From: Azolla pinnata
Taxonomy: Eukaryota; Streptophyta; Polypodiopsida; Salviniales; Salviniaceae
DNA: 22,715 nucleotides
Direction of reading: 5' to 3'
Assembly: GCA_037176905.1 (NCBI GenBank)
Contig: JBBBWG010009569.1
Coordinates: 1-22,715 of the forward strand
Shown here: positions 1 through 8,742 of the stretch, in pieces
Numbering within the stretch: the stretch's first letter is position 1
How the letters are laid out: each line of letters begins with the position of its first letter
Program-made: the position numbers and the translations under genes
Notes under the pieces: model-generated
Told to the model about the DNA's origin: nothing
The model's database searches: none
What the model saw: only the letters and a program-made list of their open reading frames with translations

Positions 1-430
1 TATTCCGTTGGTCTGTAACAACCCGGGTTTCTTTGTATAAACAGTGTTTTCGTCGGATCCGTGTGCTTACGGTCTTATGGCCTCCCATGTCATTCCTTAG
101 ATCGGGAAATCTGCGGTCCCGGGTCTCTGAGGGCTCACGGGACGACGTGAGCTCGGCTTGCTTCCACAACTATCGCTGGCCCCGCCGCTGCTGCGCCACT
201 GGTCTGCGTCTCCCTCTGCCTGACATTGCTCAGTTCAGGGCCCCCGTGGTCCCGCCCCTTCCGACCGCACGCGCGGAACAACGCGACACCGTGATCAGTG
301 TTTATTGGCTACTTCCCTCTTCGGTAAACCTCCCTGGACATCAAGTTAATCTCCAAGCCGTGATCGATGAGTGCGATCACGGGTTCCTTGATGTCGCCCA
401 AGCGTACTGGTGTCTCTGTGGTTGCTGAGC

Positions 431-688
431 TCATTGTGGCTTCATGTAGTGTGCCTCTGGGAGTTCGTCTTCCGTTGCGTATGCCGTCTTCATTGCTTCT
501 TCAAACACCGGCCAAGTTGGGTGTTGTTGCTGCAGCTCACGGAGACTCGCTTGAAGACGATCCATAGCCACCCGGTTGAAAGCAATGACTTGATAGCCCT
601 CCGAGATCCCGCATCGCAACATCTGTGCCATGTAGTCTCGCAGATAGCGAGACACATCCTTTCCATTAAATTCTCCATTGCGCTTCAC
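431..688 (-). pseudogene. gag-like fragment of the left-edge LTR element
   Basis: The minus-strand frame reads like the amino-terminal part of a retrotransposon gag protein. It has the pattern F-N-G-K-D-V-S-R-Y-L-R-D-Y, followed by a helical stretch containing A-F-N-R-V and a W-P-V-F-E motif typical of gag capsid-type helices. Plant and fungal Ty3/gypsy gag proteins often start with a similar F-x-G-x-x-V-x-x-F-L block. In a living element gag would assemble the particle around the RNA. Here it is a fossil with several breaks around it. The assignment rests on motif resemblance alone, and the exact family is uncertain. Confidence 0.45.
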
Positions 689-1097
689 GATCCGTTCAAC
701 TGCTGATGAAGCTTCTGATTGCGCACGCTACTCCTGAAGCATCTGCTCGAACAGAACCATCACGTTGATCTCTGCTGGCTGGTCCTCCATCTCCTTGTTC
801 ACCCGCTTCACGTCAGGTTCACTACTTGTGTCATGCCGTATGGCGCCGGATCTTCGCGTGAGTCAGGCGATGATCACTGCAGTCCTGGACGAGGAGAAAT
901 AGAGATTGAAAGAGAGAGATCAAGATGTATTGAGAAGGGTTTATCGATATAATTCTTCAAAATGTTGTTGATAAGCTCCTGATTATCGTCGATAATGATC
1001 TTTTAGATTAATAATTTGGGGAGTTGATGATGATTTCTGAATTCATGAGATGATTTTCTGGTACATGAGTTGATGAACAGGGTTTCAACTCGCCCTG

Positions 1098-1105
1098 TTT
1101 ATATA
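1098..1105 (-). promoter_or_regulatory. TATA box of the left-edge fossil LTR
   Basis: The minus strand reads TATATAAA followed by CAGGG. It lies about 25-30 bases upstream of a probable transcription start near 1070, and just downstream (in minus-strand terms) of the CATGCA-rich palindrome. An 11xx short inverted repeat, TATAGCT/AGCTATA (1102-1108 and 1116-1122), overlaps it. The role is inferred from position and consensus only. Confidence 0.5.
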
Positions 1106-1130
1106 GCTAGAGAGAAGCTATAAATGTAAT

Positions 1131-1221
1131 GCATGCATGCACGACTAGTGTGGCATGCACACGTGTCATGCATGCACGCGTGTCGTGCATGCACTCATGC
1201 ACACTAGTCGTGCATGCATGC
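1131..1221. repeat. palindromic cluster of RY (CATGCA) motifs with a G-box
   Basis: Two perfect 21-base arms, 1131-1151 and 1201-1221, are inverted copies separated by 49 bases. The whole stretch holds about eight CATGCA hexamers on the plus strand (for example 1132, 1136, 1154, 1167, 1171, 1188, 1196, 1213), several on the other strand, one CACGTG (1160-1165) and one CACGCGTG (1175-1182). It lies directly upstream of the minus-strand TATA box, so it sits where a U3 enhancer would be. RY plus G-box pairs are the known binding sites of B3 (ABI3/FUS3-type) and bZIP factors in seed promoters. Confidence 0.7.
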
Positions 1222-1400
1222 TCTTCTTGCATGAACTGCATATGAAATGCCTCTATAATATATTGGAGGTACAAGGTTCAAATCCTGTCCTATGCACTTA
1301 TAATGCTAAATTATTAATATGATATTTATCCTCATATTTTTAGGATTTTGAATGGTTGTACCGTGTACACTACGACAACGATGATCTTACTTTATTCCCA
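1222..1400. other. AT-rich spacer, no gene seen
   Basis: This spacer lies between the minus-strand LTR element and the plus-strand gypsy fragment. A box-B-like string GGTTCAAATCC (about 1274) resembles a tRNA T-arm, but no cloverleaf surrounds it. Confidence 0.4.
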
Positions 1401-2757
1401 AAGGTGGAGATCCAGAATATGACAATAAAAAACAAGTGCTCCTGGGTCTAGATCGTCTTCGCCATCTAGTTTCAACCACCATTTTCCAAGCTCCTATTGA
1501 CTCATCACTAGTTGAAAAAGTCCGTTATTCTCTACCAACTGATTCCATGGGACAAGATATCATTAATCGAATTAATAGTGTACCATCTTTGGCTCCAGCT
1601 TCACTCTCGTCTCGATATGCAGTAGACCATACAGAATTTCATATTCATGGTGGTTTGTTGTATTGTGGCGGTTTATTATATATCCCTAATGGCGCAACAC
1701 GATTATAAGTACTTGAAACTTGTCATGATAGTCGTCTTGCGGGTCATTTTGGTATCTCAAAAACTATGAAATTCATCACCCGTACTTATTGGTGGCCACA
1801 GATTTGCAAAGATATACACAACTTTATTAGAAGTTGTGACACTTGTTGTCGGTCCAAACCTCTATGTCATCTTCCTTATGGAAAACTACAACCTTTGCCA
1901 ATTCCTTATGCACCATGGCAATCCATCAGCATGGATTTTATTATTGATCTACCGCCATCTTCAAGTTATAATGCTATTCTTGTTGTCGTTGATCATTTCA
2001 CTAAGATGGCTCATTTCTTAGCTTGCAAAAAGGAGTTTACAAGTGAGGATACTGCTCAACTCCTCCCTCAAGCTTTTTGCCATCATGGGCTCCCAAAACA
2101 AATTATTCGTGATCGAGGTCTACAGTTCATTGCAAAATTTTGAAAACAACTCTTTGAGCTTCTACAGGTCACAAGTTCACTATCTTCGACTCATCATGCA
2201 CAAACGGATGGTCAGTCGGAGCGTACTATTCAAACACTTGAACAATATCTTTGGTGTTTTATCAATTATCAACAAGATGATTGGTTCACACTATTATCAC
2301 TTGCAACATTTGCGTATACTAACTTTGTCCGTACTTCTACAAGGTTCTCTCCATTTTATGTGCTAATAGGCTATCATCCTCGTTGGAATTTGTTTGCTCC
2401 TAGTCCTTCTTCAGAAGTCCTCACTGCGGATACTCGGATTCAACACCTACAAGACATCCATGCTGAACTTCTACACCATCTTGGCGGGGCACAAGAATAA
2501 CAAAAAGTTGTTGTTGATCGTTATTGCTCTATTCTACCTTCCTTTGAAGTCGGTGATCAAGTTTGGCTCCTTCGACGATATCTTCGTACTTCACGACCAT
2601 GTGAGAAACTTGATTACCAACATCTTGGTTTCTTTTCTACAAAGATTGGTGAGGTCGCATACCGCCCGCCTTACTTTGCCATCAACTCTTCGCATACATT
2701 CAGTTTTTCATGTCTCTCTTCTTGAACCATATACCCCTTCTATGATGTCAATATGAC
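1400..2757 (+). mobile_element. Ty3/gypsy fossil 1: integrase-bearing pol fragment
   Basis: The plus strand shows the second half of a Ty3/gypsy polyprotein. In order there is linker sequence after RNase H (about 1436-1700), an HHCC zinc region with Y-W-W-P and C-D-T-C (about 1725-1850), and the integrase core around M-D-F-I-I-D-L-P (about 1930) and V-V-V-D-H-F-T-K-M (about 1985). The G-Y-H-P-R motif follows (about 2370) and then the F-H-V-S-L-L-E-P-Y block near the carboxyl end (about 2705-2740). In living elements integrase inserts the DNA copy into the host. Reverse transcriptase and a chromodomain are not seen, and no LTR pair can be recognised, so only part of the element remains. It is clearly broken, with several interruptions, and old. 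It differs in sequence from the second gypsy fossil downstream. Confidence 0.85.
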
Positions 2758-3140
2758 ACTTGGCATTCATGCGCTACATACTCTTCATGGACTAAGCCTA
2801 TATAAGAATCCATCTCTCAATGGTGGACCCATCTCGGTTCAACACTAGTCTTGGGCCCCACCATGTAATCATACTTGTACTTGTCATTATAATATAATAA
2901 AGCATCCTCTCCATGATGTATATATCTTTTATTTCCCTAATAGGATCTTGACAATAATACAATAGAGCCGCTTCTCTATGATATATATATATATCTCTTG
3001 TGTTTTTCTAATAGGGTACTCTTGACAAAGAGGAGTTGGATACAAGAAAGGCTTGATATTGAAGATTGGTGTTGATTCGAACTGATTTGGTATAATCTAT
3101 ATGTCTCTATTTTTAGGTTTCTATAGATTAGCCTAGAGAT
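2758..3140 (+). other. AT-rich region after gypsy fossil 1, possible LTR remnant
   Basis: This has no coding signal. It holds a TATATAAG string (about 2799-2806), an AATAAA-like string near 2896, and the duplicated segment 2896-3026. Those features would fit a worn 3' LTR of fossil 1 or a 5' LTR of fossil 2, but no matching partner LTR could be aligned by eye. Confidence 0.3.
2896..3026 (+). repeat. two diverged tandem copies of a ~65-base AT-rich unit
   Basis: Copy one (about 2896-2952) and copy two (about 2960-3026) share the same order of blocks: AATA(A/G)AGC, a TCTC(C/T)ATGAT block, a TATATAT run, a CTAATAGG block and a terminal CTTGACA. They differ by substitutions and by the length of the TA run. 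Confidence 0.6.
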
Positions 3141-3219
3141 TTCTAGAAGGTTCTAGAATGTTCTATTCCTAGAATATTTTAGGATGCTCTAGAAGGTTCT
3201 AGAAGGTTCTAGAAAGTTC
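3141..3219. promoter_or_regulatory. two perfect heat-shock-element-like arrays
   Basis: Heat-shock elements are alternating inverted GAA/TTC units with two-base spacers. The first array (3141-3163) reads TTC-GAA-TTC-GAA-TTC with exact spacing. The second (3192-3219) reads GAA-TTC-GAA-TTC-GAA-TTC, six units with exact spacing. They lie just upstream of gypsy fossil 2, in what may be its 5' LTR. The probable 3' LTR of the same fossil has a weaker TTC-GAA run at about 6153-6178. Consensus match is direct; binding is inference. Confidence 0.6.
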
Positions 3220-3540
3220 TAAAGTTTTCTCTGAATACAATAATCACTATATCATGAAAAAGTAGCCTTTAACATTTCATGTAATGATCAGCTATTTCAA
3301 TGGTTAGGCTTCCCCATTATGTAGTACGAGATCCTAAGTTCAAGTCAAAGGGAAGCAACGTTCACTGATTCTTCAAAGTTGTGACGTTAGAAGGGCCCGA
3401 ATCGGTTTCCGACACTCATCGCTCCATTGGGAGTACGAACTAGCTTCAAGGTGGATGGTCATGTCAAATCTTAATGAAGGCACTTGTGCATAATAACACT
3501 GAGTCAAGCACTTCAATTCCTATATAATCAACTATCAACT
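3220..3540. other. spacer before gypsy fossil 2, no gene seen
   Basis: No recognisable domain is present in this spacer. A stretch at about 3287-3340 contains strings like a tRNA box A (AATGGTTAGGC) and box B (AGTTCAAGTC), which could be a SINE remnant or chance. The gag and protease expected before reverse transcriptase are not recognisable here. Confidence 0.3.
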
Positions 3541-6035
3541 CACTGTTGTTGAAGTATGAGGACTTCGGGGACATGTTTGAGAAAAAGAATGTGGATCGTT
3601 TTTTTTAACATCAACCTTGTAATTGTTAGATCGATTTGCAAGAAGGTGCCAGTCCTCCCTTTGGCCCAATTTATGTGTTGTTGGAATCAGAGCTCCAAAC
3701 GTTTCAAACTTATCTTGACGAGAACCTTGCAAAGGGTTTTATTCAACCTTCAAAATAGCTAGCAAGAGCTCCAATATTGTTCGTGAAGAAGAAAGATGGC
3801 TCCTTATACCTCTGTGTTGACTATCAGGGTTTAAAAAAAATTATTATTTGCAACTACTACCCATTACCTCTCATCCCAGAGTTGTTTGATCGACTCTGAA
3901 CTGCATGAAACTTTTCTAAGATTGACTTTCAGGGAGCATACAATTTGGTGTGGATCAAATTAGAGATTATTGGAAAACCGCATTTCGAACGCATTATGGT
4001 CATTTTGAGTATAAGGTAATGTCTTTTAGCGTCACTAATGCTCCTACAGTATTTTAGCATAAGATAAATGATATCTTTTGAGGATCTTAGATCACTTGGT
4101 TGTGATCTATCTTGATGACATCTTGGTCTTCTCTTCGAATATCAAGGAGCACACTCATTTCAACATCACTAGTTCTTCATCCAAATCTAACTAAGCCTTT
4201 CCATATAAAAAAAGATGCTTCCAATTTTGCCATTGGAGGAATCCTCTCCCAAGCAAATGAGGTCGGTGTGCTTCACCTAGTGGTTACTACTTGCGCAAGT
4301 TTACTTCCCCAAAAATCAACTACCATATATGATAAGGAGCTTCTCGTTACTATTGCTAGTTTCGAAGAATGGAGGTCCTATTTGGGCGGGGTGCAACACC
4401 GTGTCCAAGTGGTTACAAATTACAAAAATCTAATCTACTTCTCTACCATACGAACTTTAAATTGTAGACAGGCGCGTTGGTCAACGTTCTTGGCAAAGTA
4501 TGATTTCGAGATAATCTTTCAACCTAACACTCAATGCACGAAGGCCGATGTCTTATCTTGCTGATTTAAGTTCGAGTTGACCCCGAAAGATGAAGCTTAT
4601 GTCCAACAGTCCCAAACTTTGTTAAAGCTTGACAAATTCCACAACTTCGAAACTTGTTTGCTTTGGGATGACTCTTTTGCTCAAGCAAATTGTAGAAGCC
4701 ACTACCATTGACAAGTTCACGACAAAGGTTAAGGCAAGTATTGCAAACCCCTTCCATGAACCCAAAAGGGCAGATTTAGGTCGTTTTACATTTCGAGATG
4801 ACCTTTTGTTTTGAGATAATATTTCCTATGTCCCGGAAGGTGTTTGCCAGTCACAGTCATCTGCTTGCCAATCATTTTGGTGTTGTGAAAACCTTGCAGT
4901 TGGTCTCTCCAGGGTATTGGTGGCCATAACTATAGAAATTGGTCAAAGAGTTTGTCAAGTCTTATGGCCTTGTACTTGCTCTAAAGCAGCTCATCACCGA
5001 CCATACGGCTTTGGGCATCTCTCTCCATGAATTTCATTACTGATCTTTCCTTCATTGGTGGCTACAACTTGGTGTCCGTCATGGTTGATGACTTCACCAA
5101 GATGACCCATTTTGCTCCTTGTGCCAATTTAACCGTTTCTAGAGAGGAGACAACTTATTTGTTTTTATAAAATGTTATTTTCCTACATGGACTCCTAGAT
5201 AATATCACTTTTAATCGAGGACAACAATTTGTTTTCGATTTCTAGTGGTGCCTCCTGTAAACTTTCGATTGTACTACTAATTTTTCTTCATCCTATCATC
5301 TGCAAACCGATAGACAAACGAAGCGAGTTAACCAAATCCTAGAATAGTACTTGCGGTGCTAGCTTAGATACCAACAAGATTACTAGGTTGAGGCTCTCCC
5401 ACTTGTCGAGTTTGCTTATAACAGCTCTCTACATGCATCTATGGGTGCTACTCCATTTTTCGCAAATTATGAGTTTCCATGGAGGACTGGGCACATCTCT
5501 TGGAGGATATATGTCGCGAGCTTTTCTTGGAGCTTACCCTTATTGGCAAACACTACAAGGTGCAAGCAATCAGTCTTCTCTTAGATGCCCCACGGTTCGG
5601 AGTAGGTGACTTTGTTTGGCTTCTCCATTGCAATATTGTCATAACTTGTCTCTATACGAAGCTCGATTACAAGAAGTTAGGCCTTTTCCGAGTTATCGAG
5701 AAAATTGGTTCCATGGTTGTTCACTTAGAGCTACCAAACCACTTTCGTATTCATAATGTCTTTCATGGCTCTCTTCTTAAACCTCACCATCTATCTCAAA
5801 TCCCTGGTCAGCACCTTTCTCCTCCACCATTGATCCAACTCTCGATTGGAGAAGAATATGAGGTCGACCAAATTCTTGACTCTTGTCTTTTTCGTCGCAA
5901 GCTTCAATACCTTGACCTTTGGAAAGGATATTTTATCTCCGAAGCAACATGGAAGCCGACACATTATCTCAAGCAATGCCCCAGATATAGTTCGTGCATT
6001 TCATGAACGTTATACATAAAAACCATGGTGACCTT

Positions 6036-6045
6036 GAAGAGAGGA
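6036..6045 (+). other. polypurine tract of gypsy fossil 2
   Basis: GAAGAGAGGA lies about 30 bases after the end of the pol-like frame and three bases before a TGTC that starts the probable 3' LTR. Position and purine content match the plus-strand primer of Ty3 elements. Confidence 0.55.
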
Positions 6046-6048
6046 TAA

Positions 6049-6300
6049 TGTCAAAGAAATGGATTTCGAACCCACAACTTTTTCTATGAAAACAATTGGT
6101 CTAGTCGATTGATTGATTATAGAATCATATATAAATGCCAATAATATCCCTTTTCTAGTGTTCTAGAAAGTTTTAGAACTTTCTTCTTCTTGCATGCAAG
6201 ACCCTCATCTTACATGCAGGTGAACAACACAGTATGAAATCAATAGTCAACTTCTTCTATTTTATACTTCTCACTTATCTCTTCTACCCTTGCCTAACTT
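6049..6300 (+). repeat. probable 3' LTR of gypsy fossil 2 (right end unclear)
   Basis: It begins with TGTCAAAG directly after the purine tract. It contains a TATATAAA string (about 6129-6136) and a short TTC/GAA run (about 6153-6178) that recalls the denser arrays at 3141-3219. No clean full-length partner copy upstream could be aligned by eye, so the end near 6300 is a guess. Confidence 0.4.
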
Positions 6301-6419
6301 TGTTTTGCTCTTCTATATCTGTCTGTGAGAGCCCCCTAGAGCGCAACATGGGGCAAGAGTGCTACAAACATCAGATTGTGGACTTGATGTTGAACATAGA
6401 GTAGTAGCAGCAACACCTT

Positions 6420-6639
6420 GTCGTTGCATGCCAAAGAGGTCGAGGAATATAGCTCCAAGGCCAACGAGTACGCTGTAAAGGTGATGGCCATTGAGAACAA
6501 ACTGGCAAAGAGTGAGGCCAACTCTTTGCATGTGTAGACAAAGGCCCATAAGGTGGACGTAACTGTAGTGCGTACTGACCTCGACAAACAAGCCCAAGGC
6601 CATCGGTCTTCCCATGCGTTCCTCCTGAATGCTTGAATA
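6420..6639 (+). pseudogene. relic of a coiled-coil-like reading frame, unidentified
   Basis: The plus-strand frame that ends at 6639 reads as a charged, Lys/Glu/Ala-rich helix. Examples are K-E-V-E-E-Y-S-S-K-A-N-E-Y and A-I-E-N-K-L-A-K-S-E-A-N. It has a spacing of hydrophobic residues that suggests a coiled coil. Such stretches occur in many plant transposon-associated proteins of unknown role and in some gag proteins. The frame is interrupted and has no convincing start. I cannot assign it to a family; it may be the tail of a mobile element adjoining gypsy fossil 2. Confidence 0.35.
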
Positions 6640-7305
6640 GATTGGTCTTTGTTTATCAATTTTATGTACTGTAAAATATACTTTACAGCTCTTGAAGACC
6701 TCTATGTTCTCGAATCAAACAAATAAGTTGTTTAGAAAACTTAATTTCTTTATTTTTCATTACATGTGTGAACAATCACACGACAATAGTTCAAAAGTAA
6801 GATGTGCGCATACATCATATATTAGGTGATGGCAAAAAGGTCGCTCCCTAAGCTATGGGTGGGCTACTAGCGGATGCCACCGGTTGTTGTAATGCACGTG
6901 CCAAAGCCTGCATGAGGCAATGAAAATCTACAAGTTGGGCATTGTAGAAGTGCTAGTAAGATCTCCAAGGTTGTTAGCTAGTCCGAGCCAACGGTGTCTA
7001 CACAAGGAGACACAAGTTCCTAGTTGTGTTGTATGGATACAAATTCCCAACTGGTCAAGAAGTCCAAGAAGTTAGCTCCCTCTTGCGTCCTCTTGCTTCT
7101 TTTGTACTGGTGGGTGAGTGGGGTAGTGACCGGTGTGCAGACAGGAAAGCCGAGATGAATCAAGCAGCTATTGCACTGGTGTGTAGACAACGGTACCCGG
7201 TCATAGATAGACTATTATTCAGACAAATACGATAGATAAATATCACGGAGTACTAACTGATATTTTACTTGGCTAACTAGTAGAAAAACACCCTCATGGA
7301 TTTGA
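6640..7305. other. intergenic stretch, no gene recognised
   Basis: No domain or motif was recognised here. The only structures seen are a short hairpin CTGTAAA/TTTACAG (6669-6675 and 6682-6688), useful at most as a landmark, and a short reading frame (7026-7235) with no family resemblance. The GC content is intermediate, between the retroelements and the AT-rich DNA to the right. Confidence 0.4.
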
Positions 7306-8026
7306 TATATAAGAAAAGAAGAAAAAAGTGTTTGAAAGTCAACAGAAAAAAGCATGGAAGTATAACATCAAAACTCTTCTTGATGACATTGCCCCCAAAT
7401 GGGAACAACTAATAACTATGGAGGAAGAGGTTTTCAATGTTTGACTGGCTACAAGATCCAAGAATACACAGGAACCAACTTGAGAAGACAAATGATGCAA
7501 ATACTGATAATTGTGTTTCTAACTGCCTAAATAAGGAGTCAATATATATATTCTCTCCCTCTGTAAATTTAGGTAGTCAAAATTACAAGAGAGAAAGGCA
7601 GAGAAATAAATTAACTTTGAAGAGGCACATATACATACAAGCTAGATAGGACGAGGCTGAGGATATTGATGTCAATATTGATGTCAATATTGATGTTAGA
7701 CATCTTGGATAGTATAAGAGCTCTTTTTTCCGGCGGTTGCCCAAAATATGATAGCTTGGCATAACATGCAAGAAGGCATTGAGCATCAAAAGAAGGAAGA
7801 ATTTGGCAAGGGTTTTGTGGAATGAAGCGATAACATGGAAAAGCATGGGCTTCACAAGACAAGAAGAATACTTAACAATGTTTCCAACTGCTTAAATAAG
7901 GATCTACTGCACTGGTTTCCTGTATTAGAGTGGAAAGAGACAGACAAGCACGCTCTTCTTGATTCAAAGCAAGTTAAAGAATGGGTCTCAAGTTGTAACA
8001 ATGTAGAGGACCAACATTGGGAGTAA
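7306..8026 (+). pseudogene. decayed coding-like region, unidentified
   Basis: Three separate plus-strand stretches look protein-like but lie in different frames. About 7312-7440 encodes a Lys/Trp-rich segment containing A-W-K-Y-N-I-K-T-L-L-D-D. About 7780-7890 contains L-A-R-V-L-W-N-E-A-I-T-W. About 7835-8026 contains H-W-F-P-V-L-E-W-K-E-T. The region also holds a worn direct repeat (about 7484-7540 and 7855-7905) and a 12-base triple repeat. The pieces could be an old host pseudogene or the coding part of a DNA transposon. No family was recognised, and it converges with the 3' end of the WDR26 gene. It may not be a gene at all. Confidence 0.25.
7663..7698. repeat. 12-base tandem repeat, three copies
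   Basis: ATATTGATGTCA occurs three times in a row (7663, 7675, 7687); the last copy has one change. A unit length divisible by three keeps any overlapping frame open, which explains short Asn-Ile-Asp runs seen in translation. Confidence 0.9.
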
Positions 8027-8496
8027 TGTAAGTGATAATAGTTACATCAAAGTGGAAGAAGACAAGAATTTTTCATGTCTCCAAGGAGGACAAAGGAAAC
8101 ATAAATTGCAATTAGGAGCAGATGCTCCACTAAATTGAGTCCAATTAAGGATAGCTTGTCATAAGGTAAAAACCATAAAACAAATGAATTGATCCTACCT
8201 ATGCCGACTCCAGTGCCAAGTGGCAGATTAAGGACGGATGCCCTAGTAAGAATGTAATATAAAGCAGGACAACACACAAATATCAATGACCCAACTATCT
8301 GTAAATCCCATTTGATAGAAAGATGGAGATATATAGACACAAACATGAGCTTGAATGAACAAGACAATCAAACTTAAAAGTGAAATGTCACATGAACAAT
8401 TGGGGTATCCATACAGATGCTAATATAGATGAATCACCACTAGGTGGAAACAAAAATAATGAACATGCCTAATCGTACAAAGGCAAAATAATTACA
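8027..8496 (-). other. 3' flank, probable 3' UTR of the WDR26-like gene
   Basis: This AT-rich sequence lies directly downstream of the stop codon of the WDR26-like gene. The 3' untranslated region should begin at 8496 on the minus strand. No perfect AATAAA is evident close to the stop, which is common in plants, so the poly(A) site cannot be placed. Minus-strand reading frames here have no family resemblance. Confidence 0.45.
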
Positions 8497-8742
8497 TCAC
8501 TTGTGATCTGTTTGTAGGGCTAGGGGCCCTCCATTGGCTGAATGTACTACCCTATTACTATTACCTGTATCTTTGTGTTTTTGGGCGTATTTATCCACCC
8601 CCCATATCCTAATTGTATGGTCATCACTAGCTGATGCAAACATATACGGATCCTTGGGATTCCAGCTGACACAATTCACTGTTCCTGAATGTCCAGGAAG
8701 CACTTCTAAAATCTCTCCATTGCCTCGATGCCAGATGTACAC
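8497..8742 (-). CDS. WDR26: exon 4 of the WDR26-like gene (end of WD6, WD7, stop)
   Basis: This exon encodes residues 553-633 and begins V-Y-I-W-H, which completes blade six. Blade seven follows as L-P-G-H-S-G-T-V ... [12 protein letters not shown]. The acceptor is TTGCAG. A polar tail of about 30 residues with K-Y-A-Q-K-H-K-D and a final H-K ends at the stop (8499-8497). Other plant members also have a short polar tail after the propeller, so this looks complete. Confidence 0.93.
   Translation of the reverse strand: MYIWHRGNGEILEVLPGHSGTVNCVSWNPKDPYMFASASDDHTIRIWGVDKYAQKHKDTGNSNRVVHSANGGPLALQTDHK

Larger units (their letters stand above)
1..1260 (-). mobile_element. 5' part of a fossil LTR retrotransposon, running off the left edge
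   Basis: Read on the minus strand, this stretch has the order expected at the 5' end of an LTR element. A palindrome-rich upstream region (1131-1221) comes first, then a TATA box (1098-1105), an AT-rich transcribed leader (about 1070-890), and a gag-like reading frame (688-431). GC-rich sequence then continues to the window edge. The first 850 bases are far richer in G and C than the rest of the window, which suggests a source different from the neighbouring elements. No second LTR, protease or polymerase is present, because the element leaves the window. It looks broken. The family is probably Ty3/gypsy, judging only from the gag-like segment. The LTR borders are not defined and the right border is approximate. 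Confidence 0.5.
3541..6300 (+). mobile_element. Ty3/gypsy chromovirus fossil 2 with chromodomain
   Basis: Pol parts follow each other on the plus strand. Reverse transcriptase covers about 3680-4170, with F-V-K-K-K-D-G-S near 3785 and the active-site segment Y-L-D-D-I-L-V-F near 4105-4130. RNase H covers about 4185-4560, with K-D-A-S-N-F-A-I-G-G near 4212. Integrase covers about 4830-5480, with D-L-S-F-I-G-G-Y near 5043 and D-D-F-T-K-M near 5090. A GPY/F-like segment follows (about 5660-5730), and then a chromodomain (about 5850-5975) with E-Y-E-V-D-Q-I-L-D and W-K-G-Y-F. The chromodomain marks it as a chromovirus; in this group it guides insertion to marked chromatin. A purine tract (6036-6045) and a TGTC start (6049) open the probable 3' LTR. 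Gag and protease are not recognised. It is broken in many places and old. The right end is approximate. Confidence 0.88.

Noticed and set aside
33-428. 131-codon plus-strand reading frame at the left edge
   Set aside because: It overlaps GC-rich retroelement DNA whose gag-like signal is on the opposite strand. The translation is Arg/Pro/Leu-rich without any domain, as expected for a chance frame in GC-rich DNA.
1131-1221. CRISPR-like or satellite array
   Set aside because: The repeats are overlapping CATGCA palindromes without regular spacers, and the context is a plant LTR.
1263-1300. tRNA-like string GGTTCAAATCC
   Set aside because: Only the box-B part is present; no matching anticodon or acceptor stem was found. 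Such strings are common by chance and in LTRs.
3287-3340. Possible tRNA-derived SINE
   Set aside because: Box-A-like and box-B-like strings have plausible spacing, but there is no A-rich tail and no flanking duplication, so it is not called as a feature.
6050-6120. Minus-strand GTGGGTTCGAAATCC as a tRNA gene
   Set aside because: It lies in the probable gypsy LTR; no cloverleaf can be drawn around it.
6313-6659. Two overlapping minus-strand frames of about 100 codons
   Set aside because: They are shadows of the plus-strand coiled-coil-like relic and have no family resemblance.
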